Both the position numbers and the translations under genes were made by a program. This document shows positions 1 through 7,722 of a stretch of DNA of 64,000 nucleotides, in pieces (positions within the stretch are counted from its first letter, which is position 1; the number at the start of each line of letters is the position of its first letter). The stretch is from Microbacteriaceae bacterium PS02070 (lineage in GTDB: Bacteria > Actinomycetota > Actinomycetes > Actinomycetales > Microbacteriaceae). Under the pieces are notes generated by a model. It ran no database searches. It was not told the DNA's origin and was given only the letters and a program-made list of their open reading frames with translations. The stretch is from NCBI GenBank assembly GCA_029959865.1, contig JASCPE010000003.1, forward strand, positions 124,001 through 188,000, in the 5' to 3' direction.

Positions 1-1158
1 TTCGCCGCGGGTCTCGACGCTGAGCTGAAGGACGACCTCGCTGATCTGAAGGCCCTGTCCGTGCCGCGTATGCAGCACCTCGATGACGTTGGCTCCCGCT
101 TGCGCGAGGAGCTCTGACACGCGTGCGAGCTGGCCGGGACGGTCAGGCAACGGGATCTGAAGGGTCATGTAGCGTCCGGACGCGGCAAGCCCGTGGGCGA
201 CGACCCGCTGCAGAAGGAGCGGGTCGATGTTGCCGCCGGAGAGCACGACGGCAGTCGTCCCCGAGGCCTGCACCTTGCCAGCGAGGATAGCCGCCACACC
301 GACCGCTCCGGCGGGCTCGACGACCTGCTTCGCCCGCTCCAACAGCACCAGGATCGCGCGAGCGATGTCGTCATCCGTCACGGTGACAACCTCGTCGACG
401 AGATCCCGAATGATCTCGAAGGGCACGTTGCCCGGGCGTGCGACCGCGATGCCGTCGGCGATCGTGGGCGTCGTGACGACCTCCGTGGGAGTTCCGGCGG
501 CGAGGGATGTGGGATAGGCGGCGGAGTTCTCTGCTTGGACCCCGATGACCCGTACGCTCCGGCCCGCGGCCGCGGCACGGGCCTTCACCGCCGCGGCGAC
601 ACCAGCGATCAGGCCACCGCCCCCGATGCCGACGATCACCGTGTCCAGATCGGGCAGATCGTCGGCAAGCTCGAGGCCGAGCGTTCCTTGGCCGGCGACG
701 ATGTCGAGGTGGTCGAAGGGATGGATGAGCTGAGCACCGGTTCGCTCGGCGAACTCGGCCGCCAGGCGCAGGGGTGTCTCGACCGTTGCTCCCTCGAGTA
801 CAACCTCGGCACCGTAGCGGCGGGTCGCGAGCAGCTTGGGAACGGGCACGCCCAACGGCATGAAGATCGTGGCAGGGATACCCAGCTCCTGGGCCGCACG
901 CGCGACCCCCTGCGCGTGGTTCCCTGCGGAGGCTGCGACGACTCCGCGCGCGCGCTCGGCGTCAGAGAGACGAGACAGCCGGTACGTCGCACCGCGCACC
1001 TTGAATGAGCCGGTGCGCTGCAAGTTCTCGAGCTTGAGGTGCACGGGCACGCCGAGGACTTCGGAGAGGTACTCCGAAGCCTCGAGCGGAGTGTGCAAGA
1101 CGACGCCCTCGAGCGCCGCCGCCGCCGCCTCGAACTCGGAGAGGCCAGGAGTGGTCAC
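1..1158 (-). CDS. ilvA: threonine ammonia-lyase, 3' end cut by window edge
   Basis: PLP enzyme that deaminates threonine to 2-oxobutyrate, the first step of isoleucine synthesis. Reading the minus strand from a GTG at 1158 gives 386 codons with no stop before base 1. The PLP-lysine motif RTGSFKVRGA lies near residue 53, SAGNHAQGVA follows, and a glycine loop IVGIGGGGLIAG binds the cofactor phosphate. The last ~60 visible residues (RYMTLQIPLPDRPGQLARV onward) are the start of an ACT-type regulatory domain, so this looks like the single-ACT form rather than the two-ACT E. coli enzyme. The GTG overlaps the stop of the upstream transporter by 4 bp (GTGA), so the two are probably translationally coupled. 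Only the C-terminal tail is missing. Confidence 0.93.
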   Translation of the reverse strand, partial: MTTPGLSEFEAAAAALEGVVLHTPLEASEYLSEVLGVPVHLKLENLQRTGSFKVRGATYRLSRLSDAERARGVVAASAGNHAQGVARAAQELGIPATIFMPLGVPVPKLLATRRYGAEVVLEGATVETPLRLAAEFAERTGAQLIHPFDHLDIVAGQGTLGLELADDLPDLDTVIVGIGGGGLIAGVAAAVKARAAAAGRSVRVIGVQAENSAAYPTSLAAGTPTEVVTTPTIADGIAVARPGNVPFEIIRDLVDEVVTVTDDDIARAILVLLERAKQVVEPAGAVGVAAILAGKVQASGTTAVVLSGGNIDPLLLQRVVAHGLAASGRYMTLQIPLPDRPGQLARVSELLAQAGANVIEVLHTRHGQGLQISEVVLQLSVETRGE

Positions 1159-2366
1159 GAACGTGCCTTCTTCCTCCGCGGGAGGGAGCGCCTCACCTGC
1201 GGAACCGTACGCCAAATCATGTCGGGCCCATCGATCTCGCTCCCGTGCTCCCACTGCCGTCGAGCGAGATAGACCGCTACGACGTTCACGAACGCAGCGA
1301 GCGGGACAGCGAACAGAGCCCCCGGAATGCCGGCGAGCAGCGCGCCGCCTGCGACGACGAGCACAACGGCGAGCGGATGCACCTTGACGGCTGCGCCCAT
1401 GAGAAGCGGCTGCAGGATGTGGCCCTCAATCTGCTGCACAGCGAGAACGACCACGAGCATCCACAGGGCGATCCATGGGCCGTTGTAGATCAGTGCGATG
1501 AACACGGCGATCGCGCCGGAGAAGACGGCACCGACGATCGGGATGAACGCGCCGAGGAAGACGAGCACCGCGATCGGGAGAGCCAACGGGACGCCCAAGA
1601 AGAACGCCCCGAGACCGATGCCCACGGCATCGATCGTCGCCACCAGCATCTGCGTGCGTGCGAAGTTGACGACGGTACGCCACCCCGAGCGGCCCGCCCC
1701 ATCGACGGCCACGCGCGCGCGGCGCGGGAACAACCGAACGGTCCAGCGCCAAATGCCTGCGCCATCGGTGAGCACACACAGAAGGATGAAGATCGCCAGG
1801 AGGATGCCGGTTGCGAGGTGCCCGAGCGTGGAGCCGATGGCCAAGGCGCCGGACAGGAGCAACTCCGCCTGCTGGTCCACCAGGCCGACGGCCTGATCGA
1901 GGAAGCCGTCGAGCTGGCTGGCGGTGAGGTGCAGCGGCCCCTCGATCAGGTAATCGCGGAAATCGCCGACAACCTCCACCGACCGCGCGCGGACCTTCGG
2001 CCACTGCTGCGAGATCTGCCAGATCGCGACGTACATCAGACCCGACACGATCGCGAGGGTCCCCAGGACGCTCAGTACGATCGCGAGCCAGCGCGGCACA
2101 TGATGGCGCAGCATCCAGGTGAAGGCGGGCCAGATCAGCGCAGTGACGAGGATGGCGATGAACAACGGGATCACGAGAACCCGCAGCTGAATGATGAGCC
2201 AGATCAGGACCCCGGCCGCCGCCGCGATGACGATGAAGCGCCAGGCATATGCGCTGGCGACCTGCAGGCCGCGAGGCACGCTCTCGTCCGCCGTCGGGGA
2301 GGCGGATGCCCGCTCTCGCAGGGTGCCCCGCAATGAGCCGCGCGTGTGTTGCTGGTGCCCGCTCAT
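1155..2366 (-). CDS. AI-2E family transporter (PerM/TqsA-like)
   Basis: Membrane protein of 403 aa with the hydrophobic pattern of the AI-2E exporter superfamily. A TM pair lies near residues 35-95, a long soluble region follows, and a C-terminal membrane block contains GIGLGAFFLGVPLALPIAV, IPIVGAVFSGAIAVFIAL and VEGH-like IEGHILQPLLMG. The substrate cannot be told from sequence; families of this type export small molecules or act in Na+/H+ exchange. A minus-strand TAGACT box (2378-2373) stands 6 nt before the ATG, so the mRNA is probably leaderless. It is the first gene of a two-gene unit with ilvA. Confidence 0.88.
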   Translation of the reverse strand: MSGHQQHTRGSLRGTLRERASASPTADESVPRGLQVASAYAWRFIVIAAAAGVLIWLIIQLRVLVIPLFIAILVTALIWPAFTWMLRHHVPRWLAIVLSVLGTLAIVSGLMYVAIWQISQQWPKVRARSVEVVGDFRDYLIEGPLHLTASQLDGFLDQAVGLVDQQAELLLSGALAIGSTLGHLATGILLAIFILLCVLTDGAGIWRWTVRLFPRRARVAVDGAGRSGWRTVVNFARTQMLVATIDAVGIGLGAFFLGVPLALPIAVLVFLGAFIPIVGAVFSGAIAVFIALIYNGPWIALWMLVVVLAVQQIEGHILQPLLMGAAVKVHPLAVVLVVAGGALLAGIPGALFAVPLAAFVNVVAVYLARRQWEHGSEIDGPDMIWRTVPQVRRSLPRRKKARS

Positions 2367-2372
2367 CCCGCC

Positions 2373-2378
2373 AGTCTA
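2373..2378 (-). promoter_or_regulatory. -10 box of the AI-2E transporter/ilvA unit
   Basis: TAGACT on the minus strand, followed by 6 nt and then the ATG. Transcription would start at or next to the start codon (leaderless mRNA). Confidence 0.55.
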
Positions 2379-2387
2379 TTGTCTCAG

Positions 2388-2404
2388 GCCCGTCGCAGAC
2401 GGGC
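2388..2404. terminator. stem-loop GCCCGTC-GCA-GACGGGC
   Basis: A perfect 7-bp GC-rich stem with a 3-nt loop lies between the lemA stop (2452) and the promoter of the next gene on the same strand. It has no clear U tract, as is common for actinobacterial terminators. It likely ends lemA transcription. Confidence 0.45.
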
Positions 2405-2451
2405 ATCGTGACGACAGTCGTCGTGGTCCTGGAAGGGACCTTCTGCGACTC

Positions 2452-3018
2452 TCAGAACTGGATGCGGGGAGGCTCGGCGATCGCTGCGCCGTCGACGACC
2501 TCGAAGAACTCCCGCTCCGTGAACCCGAGGTTGCGCGCGAAGAGGTTGTTCGGGAACACCTTGATCTTCGTGTTCAGCTCTCGAACGCCGCCGTTGTAGA
2601 ACCGGCGGGAGGCCTGGATCTTGTCCTCCGTGTCGACCACGGCCTGCTGCAACTGGAGGAAGTTCTGGCTCGCCTGCAGCCCCGGGTAGGCCTCCGCGAC
2701 AGCGAACAGGGACTTCAGCGCCTGCTGCATGTGCCCCTCGGCCACCCCCGCCTCGGCGGGCGTGTGCACCGCGAGCGTTTCCGCACGCGCGCGAGTGACA
2801 TTCTCAAAGACTGCTTTCTCGTGCGCGGCGTATCCCTTGACCGCTTCAATGAGGTTCGGAAGGAGGTCGGCACGCCGTTTCAGCTGCACCGTGATGTCGC
2901 TCCATGCCTCGTCGACCCGCACGTTGAGGGCCACCAGGGAGTTGTACGTGGCCCACAGGTAGATGCCGGCGATCACGAGGAGCGCAACGACGATCAGGAT
3001 CGGGATCAGGAATTCCAT
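2452..3018 (-). CDS. lemA: LemA family protein
   Basis: LemA-family protein of 188 aa: one N-terminal TM helix (about residues 3-24), then a helical-bundle domain beginning at TYNSLVALNVRVDEAWSDI, with the family hallmark LKRRADLLPNLIEAVKGYA and the late block ARRFYNGGVRELNTKI-like RRFYNGGVRELNTK. Its biochemical role is not established; members sit in the membrane, often near proteases. The ATG at 3018 is preferred over an in-frame TTG at 3024 because GGAGG sits 9 nt upstream of the ATG. A TAGGAT box further upstream would give a leader of about 30 nt. It appears monocistronic. Confidence 0.9.
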   Translation of the reverse strand: MEFLIPILIVVALLVIAGIYLWATYNSLVALNVRVDEAWSDITVQLKRRADLLPNLIEAVKGYAAHEKAVFENVTRARAETLAVHTPAEAGVAEGHMQQALKSLFAVAEAYPGLQASQNFLQLQQAVVDTEDKIQASRRFYNGGVRELNTKIKVFPNNLFARNLGFTEREFFEVVDGAAIAEPPRIQF

Positions 3019-3110
3019 TGGCAACGGCCTCCATTCGATGCTGGACCCATCCTAGTCACGTGCATTGATCTGGCACGGGGGACCAAGCGCCCTCACAGGC
3101 GATGCACGGA

Positions 3111-4424
3111 TCAGGGTCCGAGCACGCGGTCGAGGTAGGCGTTTCGGAAGGCGCGGTCGGGGTCGAGCCGCTCTCGGACAGCAAGGAACTCATCGAAGCG
3201 CGGGTACAGCTCGCGCAGTGTTTGAGCATCCGCGGAGTGCATCTTGCCCCAGTGGGGTCGTCCCCCGAAGGAGCGCATGATCTCCTCGACCGCACGGAAG
3301 TACTCGTCCGGTCGCTTTCGCCAGTAGCGATGGATCGCGAGATAGCCGGTGTCTCGTCCATACGCCGTCGACATCCATACGTCATCCGCCGCCGCCACGC
3401 GCACCTCGATGGGGAACTCGATCCGCCACCGGCGCTCCTCAATGAGACACTGCACCGCGTGGAAGGCTTCCGGGAGCTGTGCAACCGGCAGCGCGTACTC
3501 CATTTCCCGGAATCGCACGTGACGCACACTCGTGAAGACCCGTGTCGATTGATCCGAGAAGCTGCGATTGCCCCACACGCGGCTGGACATGCGGTTGATT
3601 GCAGGCACGAGAGCGGGAACGACGGTACCCACACCACACGCCATCGGGTGCACGAGCCCTGAGATGACCAGGTCGTCGGTCAGGCGTGCGGCACGGCTGA
3701 GCGGACGCAGCGACTCCCCCACGTCCAGACGCCTGTTCGTCTTGGTGAGGGCCAGGTCGGTATGCGGAAACCAGAAGAACTCGAAGTGGTCACTCGCTAC
3801 GGCGCGCTCCGCGAAGCCATCGACGACCTCTGTCAGGCGCTCCGGTTTCTCCTGTGCGGCAAGGCCGAAGGCGGGGACACACCTCAGGGTCACGTCGACG
3901 ACGATCCCGAGTGCGCCGAGACTGAGTGCGCCGGCGGGAAGAAGCTCGGCGTTCTCGCTCTCACTGATGGTCACCAGATCTCCGCTCGCAGTCACGAGCG
4001 TCAGTCCGATCACCTGAGTCGCCAGCCCACCGAAACGCGCCCCTGTCCCGTGCGTCCCCGTGGCGAGTGCTCCTGCGATCGACTGATGATCGATATCGCC
4101 GAGATTCTCCATCGCCAGACCGTACGGACGCAGAAGCCCCGGAATCTGATGGAGACGCGTTCCTGCGAGAAGCCGCACCGATCTCGTCTCGGGGTCCACA
4201 CTGACGAGTCCGGTGAGGTCGGTCAGATCGAGAAGGACACCGGGCGCGAGAGCGATGCCGGTGAAGCTGTGCCCCGCGCCGACTGCCTTCACCCGAAGAC
4301 CACGTCGGCGTGCCGCATCTACCGCCCGCCGAACGGCCTCCACCGTCCGCGGGCGTTCGACAGACTGTGGGCGGATCTTCTCGGTTCGCGCCCAGTTGCG
4401 CCACGTACCGCCGGGCCGCGTCAC
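3111..4424 (-). CDS. D-arabinono-1,4-lactone/L-gulono-lactone oxidase family FAD oxidase
   Basis: FAD-dependent sugar-1,4-lactone oxidase of 437 aa. The N-terminal FAD_binding_4 (PCMH) domain shows VKAVGAGHSFTGIALAPG and the substrate-loop region GALATGTHGTG. The C-terminal ALO domain ends with RPHWGKMHSADAQTL, whose HWxK signature is typical of aldonolactone oxidases. Such enzymes make ascorbate-like lactones or oxidise sugar lactones; the substrate here is not determined. The gene overlaps the 3' end of the PLP-fold gene by 4 bp (ATGA), so the pair is one translational unit with the PLP protein first. Confidence 0.85.
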   Translation of the reverse strand: MTRPGGTWRNWARTEKIRPQSVERPRTVEAVRRAVDAARRRGLRVKAVGAGHSFTGIALAPGVLLDLTDLTGLVSVDPETRSVRLLAGTRLHQIPGLLRPYGLAMENLGDIDHQSIAGALATGTHGTGARFGGLATQVIGLTLVTASGDLVTISESENAELLPAGALSLGALGIVVDVTLRCVPAFGLAAQEKPERLTEVVDGFAERAVASDHFEFFWFPHTDLALTKTNRRLDVGESLRPLSRAARLTDDLVISGLVHPMACGVGTVVPALVPAINRMSSRVWGNRSFSDQSTRVFTSVRHVRFREMEYALPVAQLPEAFHAVQCLIEERRWRIEFPIEVRVAAADDVWMSTAYGRDTGYLAIHRYWRKRPDEYFRAVEEIMRSFGGRPHWGKMHSADAQTLRELYPRFDEFLAVRERLDPDRAFRNAYLDRVLGP

Positions 4425-5584
4425 AGGAACGCCTTTCCCTCGCCGCGATAGGTGGGCACCTGCGCGATGGTCTCGGAGCCGGAAGTCAGGACGATCTCGT
4501 TGACCCTCTCGGCCAGCTCACCGCTCTTCGCGTGCCGGAACCACACCCGGTCTCCGACGCCGAGCCCCGCGGCTCCGGACAACGGCGTCTGCACCTCACC
4601 AGCCGCCTCGCGCGGGAGGGTCGCAAGCCCGGTCGGCCATACCGGAAGGGGCTGGCGGGACACGGCTGAAGGTCCCGACGCGATCCACCCGCCGCCGAGC
4701 ACCGTCGCGATGTCGGGCGTGGGGGTGCGCACCACCTCCAAGGAGAAGGCCGCCGCCGGAGCGGGATCGAACGCGCGGTACCCATCGAAGAGGTGACCTG
4801 CGAGCAGGCCGCTTCCCGCAGTCACCTCCGTGACCGCCTCATCCGCGGACGTGGATTCCAAAGACCCCGTCCCTCCGCCGTTGACGAACTCGATCGAAGT
4901 GAGCTCCCGCAGACCGGTGACGATCGCTCCTCGCCGATCCGCAAGCTCCGCGCGCGAGCGACGCTGCATCCATTGCACGACCCGATCACCCGCGTCGGGC
5001 ACACCGGCGATCTGGGCCTCGTACATCATCAGCCCGACCAGCGAGAAGCCCCGCCCGACGACCTCGCGCGCGAGACCCACGACCTCGCCGACGTCACTCA
5101 GCGGCGAACGACGCACGCCGATATGCCCGAACGGCGAACGCCAGGATGCGTCGGCGTCTATGGCGACCCGCGCATGTGGCACGTCACGGAGCAGGTCGAG
5201 CTGGGCGACGTCGTCGACCATGAGGGTGATCCGCGACGCCTTCTCTTCGTCGGCAGCGAGAGTCGCGATGGCGGCACGGTCCACACTCGGGTATCCGAGC
5301 ACGATGTCATCATGCGTATCGGCGAGCCAGAGCGCCTCGGGAAGCGTGAAGGCAAGGATGCCGGCGTAGCCGGGGAGGGCGAGCGTCGCATCGAGCACCT
5401 CGCGGATCCGCACCGACTTGCTCGCCACCCGTATCGGGATCTCGCTGCGCACCGTCATGTCCAGCGCATTGTGGCGCAGGGCGCCCAGGTCGATCGAAGC
5501 GACGGGCCCAGACCGATCTGCAATCGCGTGTGTGCGAGCCGGCCACGACGCCGGAGGTCCGAAGGCGAGGAGATCGATCGTCAT
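4421..5584 (-). CDS. alanine racemase N-terminal-fold PLP protein (amino-acid deaminase/aldolase type)
   Basis: Protein of 387 aa with the fold-III PLP barrel. The cofactor lysine is in IRVASKSVRIREVL (about residue 54), and GGGTGSLESTSADEAVTEV is the loop usual in the D-threonine aldolase/amino-acid deaminase branch. The C-terminal part (WFRHAKSGELAERVNEIVL) resembles the metal-binding domain of that branch rather than the biosynthetic Alr. A role in amino-acid racemisation, deamination or aldol cleavage is inferred. It is the first gene of a pair with the lactone oxidase. A TAGCCT box lies 8 nt before the ATG. Confidence 0.75.
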   Translation of the reverse strand: MTIDLLAFGPPASWPARTHAIADRSGPVASIDLGALRHNALDMTVRSEIPIRVASKSVRIREVLDATLALPGYAGILAFTLPEALWLADTHDDIVLGYPSVDRAAIATLAADEEKASRITLMVDDVAQLDLLRDVPHARVAIDADASWRSPFGHIGVRRSPLSDVGEVVGLAREVVGRGFSLVGLMMYEAQIAGVPDAGDRVVQWMQRRSRAELADRRGAIVTGLRELTSIEFVNGGGTGSLESTSADEAVTEVTAGSGLLAGHLFDGYRAFDPAPAAAFSLEVVRTPTPDIATVLGGGWIASGPSAVSRQPLPVWPTGLATLPREAAGEVQTPLSGAAGLGVGDRVWFRHAKSGELAERVNEIVLTSGSETIAQVPTYRGEGKAFL

Positions 5585-5676
5585 CGCATCCCAGGCTACG
5601 CCCGCACGGTCACACCCGGGACCTACAATCGGTGGACGTGCCGATCCCGCACACTCGCCATCCGAAGGAGACCGTC

Positions 5677-6222
5677 ATGACCAGCTTGCATCAGTACATT
5701 CCGCGCCTGGCTGCGGGTGCCTTCATCCTCAACTCGGGGGTCACCAAGTGGAGCGCCGATGCGGAAACGGCGAAGGGCGTGCATGGAATGGCTTCGGGTG
5801 CCTACCCGATTCTGAAGAAGGTCAACCCGAAGGTGTTCATCAAGGCGCTCGCCGTCGGTGAGATCGCGCTCGGGGCAGGCCTCGTCCTTCCGTTCGTCTC
5901 CACACCGCTCGCGGCCACCGGCCTCGCGGTCTTCAGCGGTTCGCTCCTGGGGATGTACGTGCGCACCCCTGGCCTGACCGAAAAGGACGGCATCCGCCCG
6001 ACGCCGAACGGCGTGCCCGTCGCGAAGGACGTGTTCCTCGCCGGCATTGCGGGCGGACTCCTCGTGGATTCCGCTTCTCACGCGGCCACGGCGCGCCGCA
6101 TCGCCCGGGCAGAGTCCAAGGCGAACACCGCCAAGGAGCGCCTGCGCGCCGAGCGCGCGAAGGCCCGCGCAGCGCGCCTCAAGCGGGCAGAGAAGCGGGT
6201 AAAGTCCGTCACGAAGCGCTGA
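5677..6222 (+). CDS. DoxX-like small membrane protein with basic coiled tail
   Basis: Protein of 181 aa with about four hydrophobic segments (YIPRLAAGAFILNSG, IALGAGLVLPFVS, LAATGLAVFSGSLLGMYV, DVFLAGIAGGLLVD) in a DoxX-like arrangement, then a highly charged Ala/Arg/Lys helix from about residue 140 to the end. The start ATG follows GAAGGAG with a 6-nt gap. In-frame upstream codons back to 5530 lack a ribosome site and run antisense to the PLP gene. A TACAAT box at 5622-5627 is a plausible promoter. Function unknown. Confidence 0.7.
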   Translation: MTSLHQYIPRLAAGAFILNSGVTKWSADAETAKGVHGMASGAYPILKKVNPKVFIKALAVGEIALGAGLVLPFVSTPLAATGLAVFSGSLLGMYVRTPGLTEKDGIRPTPNGVPVAKDVFLAGIAGGLLVDSASHAATARRIARAESKANTAKERLRAERAKARAARLKRAEKRVKSVTKR

Positions 6223-6290
6223 CGCGACCGGCCGATTCACGCCGGCCAGCCCACCATCGGACCGCGTGGTCGCCGGCGCGCTGTGAGCGG

Positions 6291-6363
6291 TACCCCCGGT
6301 GGGACTCGAACCCACACTGAAGCGATTTTAAGTCGCCTGCCTCTGCCATTGGGCTACGGGGGC
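6291..6363 (-). tRNA. tRNA-Leu (anticodon UAA), short variable loop
   Basis: A complete 73-nt cloverleaf: acceptor GCCCCCG/CGGGGGT, anticodon stem GGCGA/TCGCT with loop CTTAAAA (anticodon UAA), T arm GTGGG-TTCGAGT-CCCAC, discriminator A73. CCA is not encoded (CCG follows). The anticodon reads the leucine codon UUA, and A73 agrees with leucine identity. The variable region is only 5 nt (TCAGT), so this is class I geometry, whereas normal bacterial tRNA-Leu is class II with a long arm. Confidence 0.88.
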
Positions 6364-6374
6364 CCGCATCCAGC

Positions 6375-7703
6375 TTAGGAGCGCGGCTTGGATGCGTACT
6401 CTTCGAAGAACGCGCGCGGCTGGTCGAGCTTCGGAAGCGGCGTGTTGTCCCGGCCGAGCCAGAAGTTATTCCACCAGTCGTAGATGACGCGCCACTTACG
6501 CTCCCAGGAGGGCATCGCGAGGCCGTGATAGCCGCGGTGCGCGACCCAGGCCACGAAGCCCTTCAGCGCGATCTTGCCCGACTGGAACACACCGTTGTAG
6601 AGGCCGAGGCCCGCGACGGCGCCAAGGTTCTTGTGCTTGTACTCCTGCGGCTTCTCGCCGCGGAGAACGGCGACCAGGTTCTTGGCCAGCAGCTTCGCCT
6701 GACGCACGGCATGCTGGGCATTGGGCACACAGAAGCCACCCACGCCACCGCCGGTCAGGTCGGGAATCGCCGAGATGTCACCGGCCGTCCACGCGCCCTC
6801 AACGGGTGCGTCGTCCGTGCCGACCTGCAGGTCCGCGCGGCCCTTGATGCGGCCCCGCTCGTCGGCGGGCAAGTCGCTCCCCTTCACGACCTGCGGGTTG
6901 GCCATGACGCCCGCGGTCCAGATGATGAGGTCGCTCGGGATGACATCACCGGTCGAGAGCTCGACGTTGCCGTCGACGGCACTGACCACCTGAGTGTCCA
7001 GGTGCACATTAGCGCCGCGCTTGGCGAGGTCTTTCAGAACCCATTCGCTGGTCGGAACCGATACTTCCGGCATGATCCGGCCCATCGCCTCGATGAGGTT
7101 GAAGCGAACCTCGTCCGCGCTGATCTCCGGGTGAGATGCCAGCAGCGACGATGCCAGCGAACGCAGTTCTGCGAACACCTCGATACCGGCGAAGCCTCCA
7201 CCGACGACGATGACCGAAAGCAGCCGGTCGCGCTCGGGTCCCGGGGGGATCGAGGCGGCCTTGCCGAAGTTCGACATCAGGCGGTCACGGATCGCGACGG
7301 CCTCCTCGACCGCCTTGAGCCCGATCGCGTTCTCGGCGATGCCCGGGATCGGGAAGGTGCGCGAGACGGACCCGGCGGTGACGACGATCTGGTCGTAGGG
7401 GAACTCGTACGGCTCACCGTCCGTCGGGGTGATCGTTGCCACCTTCTCGGCGTGATTGATGGACGTGACCTTACCGGTCGCGAGGTGCGTGCGCTTGAGG
7501 TGACGGCGGTGACCAGTCACGATATGGCGCGGCTCAATCGAGCCGGCAGCAACCTCGGGGAGGAAAGGAAGGTACGTCATGTACGGAAGCGGGTCGACAA
7601 CCGTGACGTCTGCCTCACCCTTTCTGAGATGCTTCTCAAGCTTCCAGGCGGTGTAAAAACCTGCATATCCCCCACCGACGATGAGGATCTTGGGCGCGGT
7701 CAC
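6375..7703 (-). CDS. ndh: type II NADH dehydrogenase (NDH-2)
   Basis: Single-subunit, non-proton-pumping NADH:menaquinone oxidoreductase of the membrane face, 442 aa. The first Rossmann loop KILIVGGGYAGFYTAW binds FAD, the second VIVVGGGFAGIEVFAEL binds NADH, and the C-terminal FAD motif is GAWTAGDISAIPD followed by NAQHAVRQAK. The last ~60 residues (GFVAWVAHRGYHGLAMPSW) form the membrane anchor. The GTG start at 7703 is chosen because the protein then begins directly with VTAPKILIVGGG, with AAGGAG upstream; longer in-frame readings are not conserved-looking. The tRNA-Leu gene lies 11 bp beyond the stop. Confidence 0.93.
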   Translation of the reverse strand: MTAPKILIVGGGYAGFYTAWKLEKHLRKGEADVTVVDPLPYMTYLPFLPEVAAGSIEPRHIVTGHRRHLKRTHLATGKVTSINHAEKVATITPTDGEPYEFPYDQIVVTAGSVSRTFPIPGIAENAIGLKAVEEAVAIRDRLMSNFGKAASIPPGPERDRLLSVIVVGGGFAGIEVFAELRSLASSLLASHPEISADEVRFNLIEAMGRIMPEVSVPTSEWVLKDLAKRGANVHLDTQVVSAVDGNVELSTGDVIPSDLIIWTAGVMANPQVVKGSDLPADERGRIKGRADLQVGTDDAPVEGAWTAGDISAIPDLTGGGVGGFCVPNAQHAVRQAKLLAKNLVAVLRGEKPQEYKHKNLGAVAGLGLYNGVFQSGKIALKGFVAWVAHRGYHGLAMPSWERKWRVIYDWWNNFWLGRDNTPLPKLDQPRAFFEEYASKPRS

Positions 7704-7722
7704 TGGAAAGGAACTCCTTGTA

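Noticed and set aside
1245..2336. Long plus-strand open frame (363 codons) opposite the AI-2E gene
   Set aside because: Antisense shadow: composition is Asp/Glu/Arg/His-rich with no domain, and the minus strand encodes a clear membrane transporter.
6291..6363. Reading the tRNA as Lys(UUU) or a suppressor by shifting the anticodon
   Set aside because: The 7-nt loop CTTAAAA closed by a 5-bp stem fixes positions 34-36 as UAA, and A73 fits leucine.
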